Source: Lutibaculum sp963816555
GTDB lineage: Bacteria > Pseudomonadota > Alphaproteobacteria > Rhizobiales > Tepidamorphaceae
Assembly (NCBI GenBank): GCA_963816555.1
Contig: CAWFLD010000010.1
Coordinates: 1 to 64,000 of the forward strand
DNA: 64,000 nucleotides
Direction: 5' to 3'
The position numbers were made by a program, and so were the translations under genes. The notes beneath the pieces were generated by a model. The model searched no databases. It saw only the letters and a list, made by a program, of their open reading frames with translations, and was not told the origin of the DNA. Below are positions 56,815 to 64,000 of the stretch, piece after piece. Numbering within the stretch: the stretch's first letter is position 1; each line of letters opens with the position of its first letter.

Positions 56815-58275
56815 CTACACCTCCAGCCGGTCGTAGAACCAGCGCGCCAGGCGGCTCCAGACGTGGTCCTTCTCGACCGCGTCCTCGACGCCGTGCTCGA
56901 TGTTGGGGTTGTCGTTGACCTCGATGACGAAGACGCCGTCGGCGTTCTGCTTGATGTCGACGCCGTAGAGGCCGTCGCCGATCAGCCGGGCGGCCTTCAC
57001 GCCGATCTCCAGCACGTCCTGCGGCGCGTCTTCGAACGAGAAGGCGCGGAAGCCGCCCTCGGTCGCGGTGCCGTCGGCGTTGTGCTTGACGATCTGCCAG
57101 TGCTTCTTGGCCATCATGTACTGGCAGATGAACAGCGGCTCGCCGCCGAGCACGCCGACGCGCCAGTCGAACTCCGTCGGCATGAACTTCTGCGCGATCA
57201 GGAGGTCGGTCTCCCTGAACAGCTTGTGCGTCAGCTCCCTGAGCTGCGCCGGGCTCTCGACCTTGTGGACGCCGAGGCTGAACGAGCCGTCGGGGATCTT
57301 CACGACCATCGGGAAGCCGAGCCTGTCCTGCGCGGTCGCGAGGTCCTCGGCGTTGGCGAGGATCACGGTCGGCGGCACGGCGAGGCGGTTCGCCGTCAGG
57401 AGCTCGGTCAGGTAGACCTTGTTGGTGCAGCGGATCATCGAGACGGGGTCGTCGATCACCGGCATCTGCTCCTGCACCGCGCGGCGGGCGAAGCGGTAGG
57501 TGTGGTTGTCGATCGACGTCGTCTCGCGGATGAACAGCGCGTCGTGCTCGGCGAGCTGGTGGAACTGCCGCGCCGTCATCGGCACGACCTCGAGGTCGTG
57601 GCGCTCGGCGATGCGGGCGAAGTGCTTGAGCGTCGAGGTCGAGGAGGGCGGCAGCTTGTCCTTGGGGTCGTGCAGCAGGGCGAGCGAGTATTTCGGGTTG
57701 TGCTTGACCCGGGGCGAGCGCCACTCGCGCTGGGTGTGCTGGTGCAGCGCCTCGTGGAAGAAGGCGCGGGCGTCGGCGTCGAGCTTCGTGATCGCGACCG
57801 GCCGCAGGCGCTTGATCGTCAGCCAGTCGCCCGGCGCCACGACGACCTCGACGACGGGGCAGCGGAACCAGTCGAAGAGCAGCCGGCTGAACCGCTCGAG
57901 CCCCTTGCGCTCGACGAGGCCGAGGCACGACAGGAGCTGCGTCTCCTCCTCGAAGCCCACCTTGTTGGCCTTGGCGCAGCGGTTGAGCTCCTGCTCGAGC
58001 TCCGGCACGGCGTGGGCGTAGAGCTCCTTGCCGCCGAGGTCGAGCATCGCCTCGACCGTCGGCAGCACGCGGTGGCCGCGCGCCTCGGCGAGCAGGGAGC
58101 AGAAATAGCCCCGGCTCTGGTAGGCGTAGGAGCGCGACAGGTTGATCACCTTCGGCCGCGCGGAGGCGAAGAGCTGCGGCCGGGCGAGATACTCGCGGGT
58201 GGTGATGACCTTGTGCGGCGTGTCGGCGTTCGGGAAGTCCTTCAGCTGGTCGACGAGAACGACCCATCCGGTCAT
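56815..58275 (-). CDS. RimK-like ATP-grasp ligase with N-terminal RLAN domain
   Basis: Predicted ATP-dependent carboxylate-amine ligase of 486 residues. About residues 1-200 form the RimK-like N-terminal (RLAN) region (TGWVVLVDQLKDFPNADTPH). The ATP-grasp domain (about 270-470) has FPMVVKIPDGSFSLGVHKV, LIAQKFMPTEFDWRVGVLGG and the metal-binding VFVIEVNDNPNIEHGVEDAV. Its ATG overlaps the stop of the GNAT-C39 gene by 4 bp, so the two proteins are made together. Unlike classic RimK (about 300 residues, poly-glutamylates S6), this long form has no assigned substrate. Confidence 0.88.
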   Translation of the reverse strand: MTGWVVLVDQLKDFPNADTPHKVITTREYLARPQLFASARPKVINLSRSYAYQSRGYFCSLLAEARGHRVLPTVEAMLDLGGKELYAHAVPELEQELNRCAKANKVGFEEETQLLSCLGLVERKGLERFSRLLFDWFRCPVVEVVVAPGDWLTIKRLRPVAITKLDADARAFFHEALHQHTQREWRSPRVKHNPKYSLALLHDPKDKLPPSSTSTLKHFARIAERHDLEVVPMTARQFHQLAEHDALFIRETTSIDNHTYRFARRAVQEQMPVIDDPVSMIRCTNKVYLTELLTANRLAVPPTVILANAEDLATAQDRLGFPMVVKIPDGSFSLGVHKVESPAQLRELTHKLFRETDLLIAQKFMPTEFDWRVGVLGGEPLFICQYMMAKKHWQIVKHNADGTATEGGFRAFSFEDAPQDVLEIGVKAARLIGDGLYGVDIKQNADGVFVIEVNDNPNIEHGVEDAVEKDHVWSRLARWFYDRLEV

Positions 58276-59438
58276 TGCGGCGGTGCCTTTCTGATGATGA
58301 TCGCGACGCGCAGGCCCTCGCGGCCGTAGCGCGCCATGCGCTCGAGCTCGGCGAGCGGAATGGGAAGGTTGGCGGCGGCGGTGCCGGTCTCCAGGTGCGT
58401 CTCCTCGACCCACGGGTCGTGGACGAAGACGTGGCTGTCGTCGTGGCCGAGCACCAGCACCCAGTGGGGAACCTTCTTGCCGAACATCCGGAACCCGGAA
58501 ATGAGCAGCATCACGAGGGCGCCCGCGTCGAGCGCCTCGCGGATGTCGGCAGAGGAAACGCGGCGCTGGCGGATCGGGATCCGCAGCGCGCGGGCCTCGC
58601 GGCGGAATCCCTTCTGCGCCGCGACCATGACCTTGCGCTTCTCCTCGTCGCGCACGCCGTCGAGGAAGTAGTAGCCGGTGTGCGAGGCCCAGACCTCGGG
58701 CTCGAGGCCGCGCCGCTTGAGCGCCAGCGCCAGCCCCACCGGGCCGCAGCCGCCGTGGCCCGACGTCATGAAGATCGTCGTCGCCTCGCGCCAGACCTGC
58801 GTCTCGAGCTCGAGCCCGAAGCGCGGCTTCCAGCTCCTGTCGGCCCAGCCGAGCGCCATCATCACGCAGGCCGCGCCGCAGGTGAAATCCGTCTGCTGCT
58901 CGTAGAACGGGACGTCGGGCAGGGCCTCGTCGGCCGGCGGCTGCAGCAGCTTCTCGTAGCGCAGCGCGTCGGCGAAGTCCTCGTAGTAGTGCATGTAGGC
59001 GCCGAACTGGCGGTAGCCGGCGCGCTCGTAGAGGCGGATGGCGCCGGCATTGTCGGCGCGGACCTCGAGGCGCAGCGCGATCGCGCCGCGGTCGTAGGCG
59101 ACCTCCTCGGCGGCGGCGAGGAGCTTCGCCGCGATGCCGCGGCCCCGCGAGGCGGGCGACACGGCGAGCGAGTAGAGCCGGGCGAGCGCGGTCGAGGCGC
59201 GGGTCAGGATCAGCGCGTAGCCGGCCATCCGGCCGCCGTCCTCGGCGACGACGAAGGAGGCGGTCGGGCTTTCGAGCAGGCGGCGGAAGCTGCGCCGGGA
59301 GATGCGGTCCGCCTCGAAGGCCTCGGTCTCCAGCGCGACCAGCGCGTCGAGATCCGCCGGGGCGGCGGCGCGCAGGGTCGGGGGCGGACCGGGTGGCGCC
59401 GGGGAAAACGTGGCGAGGGCGGTGTGGGGTGCGGTCAT
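58272..59438 (-). CDS. Bifunctional GNAT acetyltransferase - C39-like cysteine peptidase
   Basis: A 388-residue fusion. The GNAT domain (about 20-165) resembles RimI: LYSLAVSPASRGRGIAAKLL contains the acetyl-CoA R/QxxGxG/A loop, then RADNAGAIRLYERAGYRQFG. The peptidase C39-like domain (about 175-380) has the oxyanion Gln and nucleophile Cys in EQQTDFTCGAACVMMA, and His and Asp in VPHWVLVLGHDDSHVFVHDPW read as two blocks (HWVLVLGHDDS, VFVHDPW), so it looks active. It has no secretion signal or ABC domain. The RimK-like gene follows with a 4-bp overlap. Confidence 0.88.
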   Translation of the reverse strand: MTAPHTALATFSPAPPGPPPTLRAAAPADLDALVALETEAFEADRISRRSFRRLLESPTASFVVAEDGGRMAGYALILTRASTALARLYSLAVSPASRGRGIAAKLLAAAEEVAYDRGAIALRLEVRADNAGAIRLYERAGYRQFGAYMHYYEDFADALRYEKLLQPPADEALPDVPFYEQQTDFTCGAACVMMALGWADRSWKPRFGLELETQVWREATTIFMTSGHGGCGPVGLALALKRRGLEPEVWASHTGYYFLDGVRDEEKRKVMVAAQKGFRREARALRIPIRQRRVSSADIREALDAGALVMLLISGFRMFGKKVPHWVLVLGHDDSHVFVHDPWVEETHLETGTAAANLPIPLAELERMARYGREGLRVAIIIRKAPPQ

Positions 59439-59642
59439 CTGTGCCGGAAAGGCGCGGGGCCTCCCGGGGCCCTCGGTCTGCGGAGCGCGGCGGCAGTGTC
59501 GATCCTGCGCAGCGTCCGCCGATTCATACAGGAAGCGCGGGCGGATTTCGACAGCTATCGTCGCTGCCCGGTTTGTGTAATCTCGGGCGTCTTGCCGAAG
59601 CGCCGGCCCCCGCGCCCCGCGCCAACCGAGAGAATCCTGCCG

Positions 59643-60833
59643 ATGGCCATCAAGGACGAGATCCTGCCCTATCTGGGCGAGCTGACCGCGATCCGGCGCG
59701 ACTTCCACATGCATCCCGAGCTCGGCTTCGAGGAGACGCGCACGAGCGCGGTCGTCGCCGAGAAGCTCCGCGCCTTCGGCGTCGACGAGGTGCACACCGG
59801 CATCGCCAGGACCGGCGTCGTCGGCGTCGTGCGCGGCAGCGCCGGCGGCTCGAACCGCGCCGTCGGCCTGCGCGCCGACATGGACGCGCTGCCGATCGAG
59901 GAGGTCAACGGCTTCGAGCACCGCTCGCGCCACGAGGGCCGGATGCACGCCTGCGGCCATGACGGGCACACGACGATGCTGCTCGGCGCGGCGCGCTACC
60001 TCGCCGAGCACCGCGACCGGTTCGACGGCACCGTCTACCTGTTCTTCCAGCCGGCCGAGGAGGGCCTCGGCGGCGGCCGCGTCATGGTCGAGGAGGGGCT
60101 GTTCGAGCGCTTCAACGCCCAGTCGGTCTACGGCATCCACAACATGCCGGGCATGCCGCTCGGCCACATCTCGATGCGCCCGGGCCCCTGCATGGCGGCG
60201 GCCGACGAGTTCGAGATCGTGGTGCGCGGCAGGGGCGCGCACGGCGCGATGCCGAATGTCGGCCGCGACCCCGTGCTCGTCGGCTCGAGCATCGTCACGG
60301 CGCTGCAGTCGATCGTCGCGCGGCGCGTCGACCCGGTCGAGGAGGCGGTCGTCTCCGTCACGCAGTTCCACGCCGGCACCGCGTTCAACGTGATCCCCGA
60401 GGAGGCGGTGCTGCGCGGCACGTGCCGCACCTTCCTGCCGGAGGTCCAGGACCTCGTCGAGGCCGAGCTCAGGCGCATCGCGACCAACGTCGCGGCCGCC
60501 TTCGACGCGCGGGCGCAGGTCCGCTACACCCGCACCTATCCCGCGACCGTCAACACGGCCGACGAGACGGAGATCGCGGCGCAGGCGGCGCGCTCCGTGC
60601 TCGGCGAGGGCAACGTGCGCACCGACGGCGCGCCGAAGATGGGCGCCGAGGACTTCTCCTACATGCTCGACGAGCGGCCCGGCGCCTATGTCTGGCTCGG
60701 CAACGGCATGCCCGGCGAGAAGGGCGGCGCCATGGTCCACACGCCGCAATACGACTTCAACGACGCGGCGATCCCCTACGGCGTCAGCTACTGGGCCGAG
60801 CTCGTGGAGACGGTGCTGCCGGCCTCGCGCTAG
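59643..60833 (+). CDS. M20 family amidohydrolase (hippurate hydrolase/N-acyl-amino-acid type)
   Basis: Metal-dependent hydrolase of N-acylated amino acids, 396 residues from ATG 59643. M20D motifs: RRDFHMHPELGFEETRTS, LRADMDALPIEE, MHACGHDGHTTMLLGAA, FFQPAEEGLGGGRVM and the dimer-domain RGRGAHGAMPNVGRDP; APKMGAEDFSYML is near the C-terminus. It is divergent from the GNAT-C39/RimK-like pair across 204 bp, and could trim acylated or peptide products of that pair, which is speculation. Confidence 0.92.
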   Translation: MAIKDEILPYLGELTAIRRDFHMHPELGFEETRTSAVVAEKLRAFGVDEVHTGIARTGVVGVVRGSAGGSNRAVGLRADMDALPIEEVNGFEHRSRHEGRMHACGHDGHTTMLLGAARYLAEHRDRFDGTVYLFFQPAEEGLGGGRVMVEEGLFERFNAQSVYGIHNMPGMPLGHISMRPGPCMAAADEFEIVVRGRGAHGAMPNVGRDPVLVGSSIVTALQSIVARRVDPVEEAVVSVTQFHAGTAFNVIPEEAVLRGTCRTFLPEVQDLVEAELRRIATNVAAAFDARAQVRYTRTYPATVNTADETEIAAQAARSVLGEGNVRTDGAPKMGAEDFSYMLDERPGAYVWLGNGMPGEKGGAMVHTPQYDFNDAAIPYGVSYWAELVETVLPASR

Positions 60834-60917
60834 CACTCGGGACCCCTCGCCACTGTCGCGCCACAGATCGCGGCGACAGTGATTTCGCACATGACCAGAT
60901 CATCTCCGGGGGCTTCC

Positions 60918-62537
60918 ATGGAGAAAGATGCCGAAGCCGGATTCGGCATGAGCCGGCGCGTCCTGCTGCAGACGGCGGCCGCGACGTGCGGGCTGCTGCT
61001 GGCCGGCGGGCTAGACGGCGCCTTCGCCGCCGCGGGCGGGCTGCGGCTCGGCGAGGCGCGGCCGTTCGACTTCGAGGAGCTGAAGCGGCGCGCGAAGTCG
61101 CTGGCCGCGGCGCCCTACGTGGCGCCGGTGGTCCGCGGCGGCGACGTGCTCGACCGCATCGACTTCGACGCCCACAACAAGATCCGCTACGACGAGGACG
61201 CGACCCTGTGGGGCGACGACCCCGACAGCCCGGCCGTGCGCTTCTTCCATCTCGGCCGCTACGCCAGGCTGCCGGTCGACGTCCACGTGGTCGACCGGGA
61301 CGGCACGGCGCGCGAGATCCTGTATTCCGAGAAGCTCTTCACCATGCCGGCCGACAGCCCGGCGCGGGAGCTGCCGGCCGACCTGGGCTTCGCCGGCCTG
61401 CGCGTCATGGACGCCGGGCAGACCGACGACTGGCTGGCCTTCCTCGGCGCCTCCTACTTCCGCACCTCCGGCCCGCTCGGGCAGTTCGGCCTGTCGGCGC
61501 GCGGCCTCGCGATCGACACCGCCTATCCCGGCCGCGCCGAGGAGTTCCCGCGCTTCACCACCTTCTGGCTCGAGCCGAGGGACGCGACGAGCCTGGTGAT
61601 CTACGCGCTGCTCGACAGCGAGAGCGTGGCGGGGGCCTACCGCATCCTCAGCGAGAAGCGCGAGGACGGCATCGTCCAGGAGATCGAGGCCGATCTCCAT
61701 CCGCGGCGCCCGATCGACCGGTTCGGCATCGCGCCGCTGACCTCGATGTACTGGTACGGCGAGAACTCGCGCTATCTCGCGCAGGACTGGCGGCCGGAGA
61801 TCCACGATTCCGACGGGCTCGAGATGTGGGCCGGCGACGGCGAGCGGATCTGGCGGCCCCTCAACAACCCGCCGCGCGTGATGGTCAACAGCTTCGCCGA
61901 CAGGGGCCCGCGCGGCTTCGGCCTGATGCAGCGCGACCGCGACTTCGACAACTACCAGGACGACGGCGTCTTCTATAACCGCCGCGCGAGCCTGTGGGTC
62001 GAGCCGCTGGGCGACTGGGGCGCCGGCGCGGTCGATCTCGTCGAGCTGCCGACGGACGACGAGGTGCACGACAACATCGTCGCCTTCTGGTGCCCGAAGG
62101 AGCCGGCCGGGCCGGGCAGCCCGTCGAACCTGCGCTACAGGCTCCACTGGCTGGCGCGGAACCCGTATCCCGCCGACGTCGCGACGCTCTTCAACCTGCG
62201 GCTCGGCGCGGGCGGCATCCCCGGCCAGAGCCCCCGGCCGAAGGGCGTGACGAAGTTCGCCCTCGACTTCCAGGGCGACAGGCTGAAGGGCCTGACCCGC
62301 GACAGCGGCGTGAAGGCCCATGTCGAGGCGAGCCGCGGCACGCTCGACACGATCGCCGCCTACCCGGTGGTCGGCGAGCCCTACTGGCGCGTGATCTTCG
62401 ACCTCAAGGCCGAGGGCGAGGAGCCGGTGGACCTGCGGATCTACCTGTCGCGGAACGGCGACGCGCTGAGCGAGACGGTGCTCTACCAGTTCTTCCCGGC
62501 GCCCTTCCAGAACGCGCTGGCGGTGGCCGAGCAGTAG
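60918..62537 (+). CDS. opgD: Glucans biosynthesis protein, OpgD/MdoD type
   Basis: Periplasmic protein shaping osmoregulated periplasmic glucans (branching/length control with OpgG-type function). The 539-residue protein starts at ATG 60918; GFGMSRRVLLQTAAATCGLL is a Tat signal, which distinguishes OpgD from Sec-exported OpgG. Family motifs: YDEDATLWGDD, FFHLGRYARLPV, FGASYFRT-like FLGASYFRTSGPLGQFGLSA, GIAPLTSMYWYGENSR and DRDFDNYQDDGVFYNRRAS. No opgH glucosyltransferase is in the window. Confidence 0.93.
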   Translation: MEKDAEAGFGMSRRVLLQTAAATCGLLLAGGLDGAFAAAGGLRLGEARPFDFEELKRRAKSLAAAPYVAPVVRGGDVLDRIDFDAHNKIRYDEDATLWGDDPDSPAVRFFHLGRYARLPVDVHVVDRDGTAREILYSEKLFTMPADSPARELPADLGFAGLRVMDAGQTDDWLAFLGASYFRTSGPLGQFGLSARGLAIDTAYPGRAEEFPRFTTFWLEPRDATSLVIYALLDSESVAGAYRILSEKREDGIVQEIEADLHPRRPIDRFGIAPLTSMYWYGENSRYLAQDWRPEIHDSDGLEMWAGDGERIWRPLNNPPRVMVNSFADRGPRGFGLMQRDRDFDNYQDDGVFYNRRASLWVEPLGDWGAGAVDLVELPTDDEVHDNIVAFWCPKEPAGPGSPSNLRYRLHWLARNPYPADVATLFNLRLGAGGIPGQSPRPKGVTKFALDFQGDRLKGLTRDSGVKAHVEASRGTLDTIAAYPVVGEPYWRVIFDLKAEGEEPVDLRIYLSRNGDALSETVLYQFFPAPFQNALAVAEQ

Positions 62538-62547
62538 GCGGCCGGGC

Positions 62548-64000
62548 TCAGTCGGCGGCCGCTTCCCCCTCGCGGCGCGGGTCGGCGCCGCCGACGAGGC
62601 GGCCGTCCCCGACGGCGATGATGTGCAGCCCGCTCGTCATGTGCGACAGCTTCACCTCGTGCCCGAACGGGGCGAGGGCTGCCGCCCAGTCCTTCGCGCC
62701 TGGCACGTCCTCCATCTCGAAGGGGCCGTTGCGGCTGCCGAAATGGAAGAGGGCGCTCGCGGCCTGCGGGTCCATGTTCCAGTCGGTCAGGGCGATCACG
62801 CTCTCCGCCACGTAGGAGATGATGCGGCTGCCGCCGGGCGAGCCGGTGACGAAGGCCGGCTTGCCGTCGCGGCCGAGGACGATGGTCGGCGCCATCGATG
62901 AGCGCGGCCTCTTGCCGGCCTCGACGCGGTTGGCGACCGGCCGGCCGTCCTCGTCCTCCGGGGCGAAGGAGAAGTCGGTCAGCTCGTTGTTGAGCAGGAA
63001 GCCGTCGACCATCAGGCGCGAGCCGAAGGCGGACTCGATCGTCGTCGTCATGGACAGCGCGTTGCCGTCGGCGTCGACCACCGAGACCTGGCTCGTGCCC
63101 GGCGCCTCCTTCGTGCCGTCGCGGCCGGGCTTGCCGATCATGTCCGGCGGGTCGCCGGGCTCGGCGGTGCCCATCGTCGTCGCCGGATCGATCAGCGCGG
63201 AGCGGCCGGCCATGTAGCCGGGGTCGAGGAGGCCGCCCGGCACGTCGACGAAATCGGTGTCGGCGATGTAGCGGTTGCGGTCGGCGAAGGCGAGCTTCTC
63301 CGCCTCCGCCACGAGGTGCAGCGCCTCGGGCGAGGGCGCGTCTCCGAGGTCGAACGGCTCGAGCATCATCAGCGTCATGCCGACCGTCAGCGCGCCGGAG
63401 GAGGGCGGCCCCATGCCGCACACCTCGTAGCCGCGATAGGGCGCGCAGACGGGATCGCGCTCCCTGGCCTCGTAGCCCGCCATGTCCTGCGCCGTCAGGT
63501 CGCCCGCGTTGCGCCAGGCGCCGTGCACGGCGGCGGCGATGTCGTCGGGGATCGAGCCCTCGTAGAAGGCCTGCGGCCCCTCCTCAGCGATGCGCCTGAG
63601 CGTCGCCGCGTAGGCCTCGTTCTTCAGCACGTGGCCGAGCGGCCAGGCCTCGCCGTCCTCGTCGTAGAAATAGGCCCGCGCCGTCGCGGAGAAGCGGGCG
63701 GGATCGTCCTCCTGCAGCAGCGCGCTGAGGCGCGAGGAGACGCCGAAGCCGTTCTCGGCCAGCCGGATCGCCGGCTCGAAGAGATCGGCCCACGGCAGCC
63801 TGCCGTAGCGCTCGTGCACCTTCGCGACCATGGCGAGCATGCCGGGGACGCCGACGGAGAGGCCGCCCGGCACCATCTCCGGCCACGGGTTCGGCGTGCC
63901 GTCGGCGCCGAGGAAGCGGCCGGGCGTCGCGCGCGGCGGGCGCCGTCTCGCGGCCGTCCCACGCCGTCACCTCGCCGGCCTTCGCGTCGTAGTGCACGAG
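62548..64000 (-). CDS. ggt: Gamma-glutamyltransferase (5' end outside window, one frameshift)
   Basis: Ntn-hydrolase acting on glutathione and gamma-glutamyl compounds, usually periplasmic. The 443-residue main frame includes GVPGMLAMVAKVHERYGRLP, CGMGPPSSGALTVGMTLMML, and the autocleavage/nucleophile Thr in GTSQVSVVDADGNALSMTTT, with FVTGSPGGSRIISY of the small subunit. Near 63935 the frame changes; MHYDAKAGEVTAWDGRETAP upstream belongs to the same gene, whose start lies beyond 64000. It is convergent with opgD, 10 bp apart. Confidence 0.93.

Overview
The window is a high-GC (about 70% by eye), densely coded stretch of chromosome from an alphaproteobacterium, most likely a member of the Hyphomicrobiales (Rhizobiales). 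The evidence is a GcrA cell-cycle regulator, a SAM-II riboswitch before metZ, paired metX-metW, the very large NAD-type glutamate dehydrogenase, DUF2125 and DUF3775 proteins, a double-length dCTP deaminase, and a palindromic intergenic repeat of a rhizobial type. I see no rRNA, tRNA, CRISPR array, insertion sequence or prophage. The genus cannot be fixed; several genes suggest adaptation to osmotic stress.

Layout. 1-2.8 kb: an ABC-2 polysaccharide exporter pair (wzm/wzt, badly frameshifted) and a lytic transglycosylase. 3-10 kb: envelope and stress genes (DUF2267, a cardiolipin-synthase-like PLD protein, an aldehyde dehydrogenase, YbaK, a flavin reductase, a CBS-BON protein, an M42 peptidase, an outer-membrane protein). 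10.2-12.5 kb: a BtuB-type receptor under a cobalamin riboswitch. 12.6-18.2 kb: a YehZYXW/OsmF-type betaine importer followed by trehalose-6-phosphate synthase. 18.3-19.4 kb: an L,D-transpeptidase and a DUF3775 protein. 19.4-27.3 kb: the complete phosphate regulon phoR-pstSCAB-phoU-phoB, with a three-unit Pho box before pstS. 27.4-32.6 kb: gcrA, argD-argF-hslO and argE. 32.8-37.5 kb: DUF6064, apaG-metZ (SAM-II riboswitch plus terminator), dCTP deaminase and XerC.

37.5-42.7 kb: a tiny secreted protein, metW-metX, and an aromatic amino-acid block (chorismate mutase, hisC, tyrC). 42.8-46.3 kb: a LysE-type exporter, a DUF2125 protein, a ChaC-like glutathione-degrading enzyme, an unknown protein and an AhpD-like protein. 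46.4-52.6 kb: NAD-glutamate dehydrogenase and an MFS transporter. 52.8-56 kb: a DUF1259 protein, a strong terminator, a candidate 9-residue leader ORF, an ABC exporter and palindromic repeats. 56.1-56.8 kb: a RelB/ParE-type toxin-antitoxin pair. 56.8-59.4 kb: a translationally coupled pair, a GNAT-C39 peptidase fusion and a RimK-like ATP-grasp ligase; this is the best candidate for an uncharacterised system. 59.6-64 kb: an M20 amidohydrolase, OpgD and the 3' part of a gamma-glutamyltransferase.

About eighteen clearly homologous genes, several of them amino-acid biosynthesis genes, are broken by single-base differences, mostly one surplus base. Large genes such as the 4.85-kb glutamate dehydrogenase are intact. 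I read most of these breaks as errors in a draft sequence rather than true pseudogenes, and I report such genes as one CDS spanning the frames.
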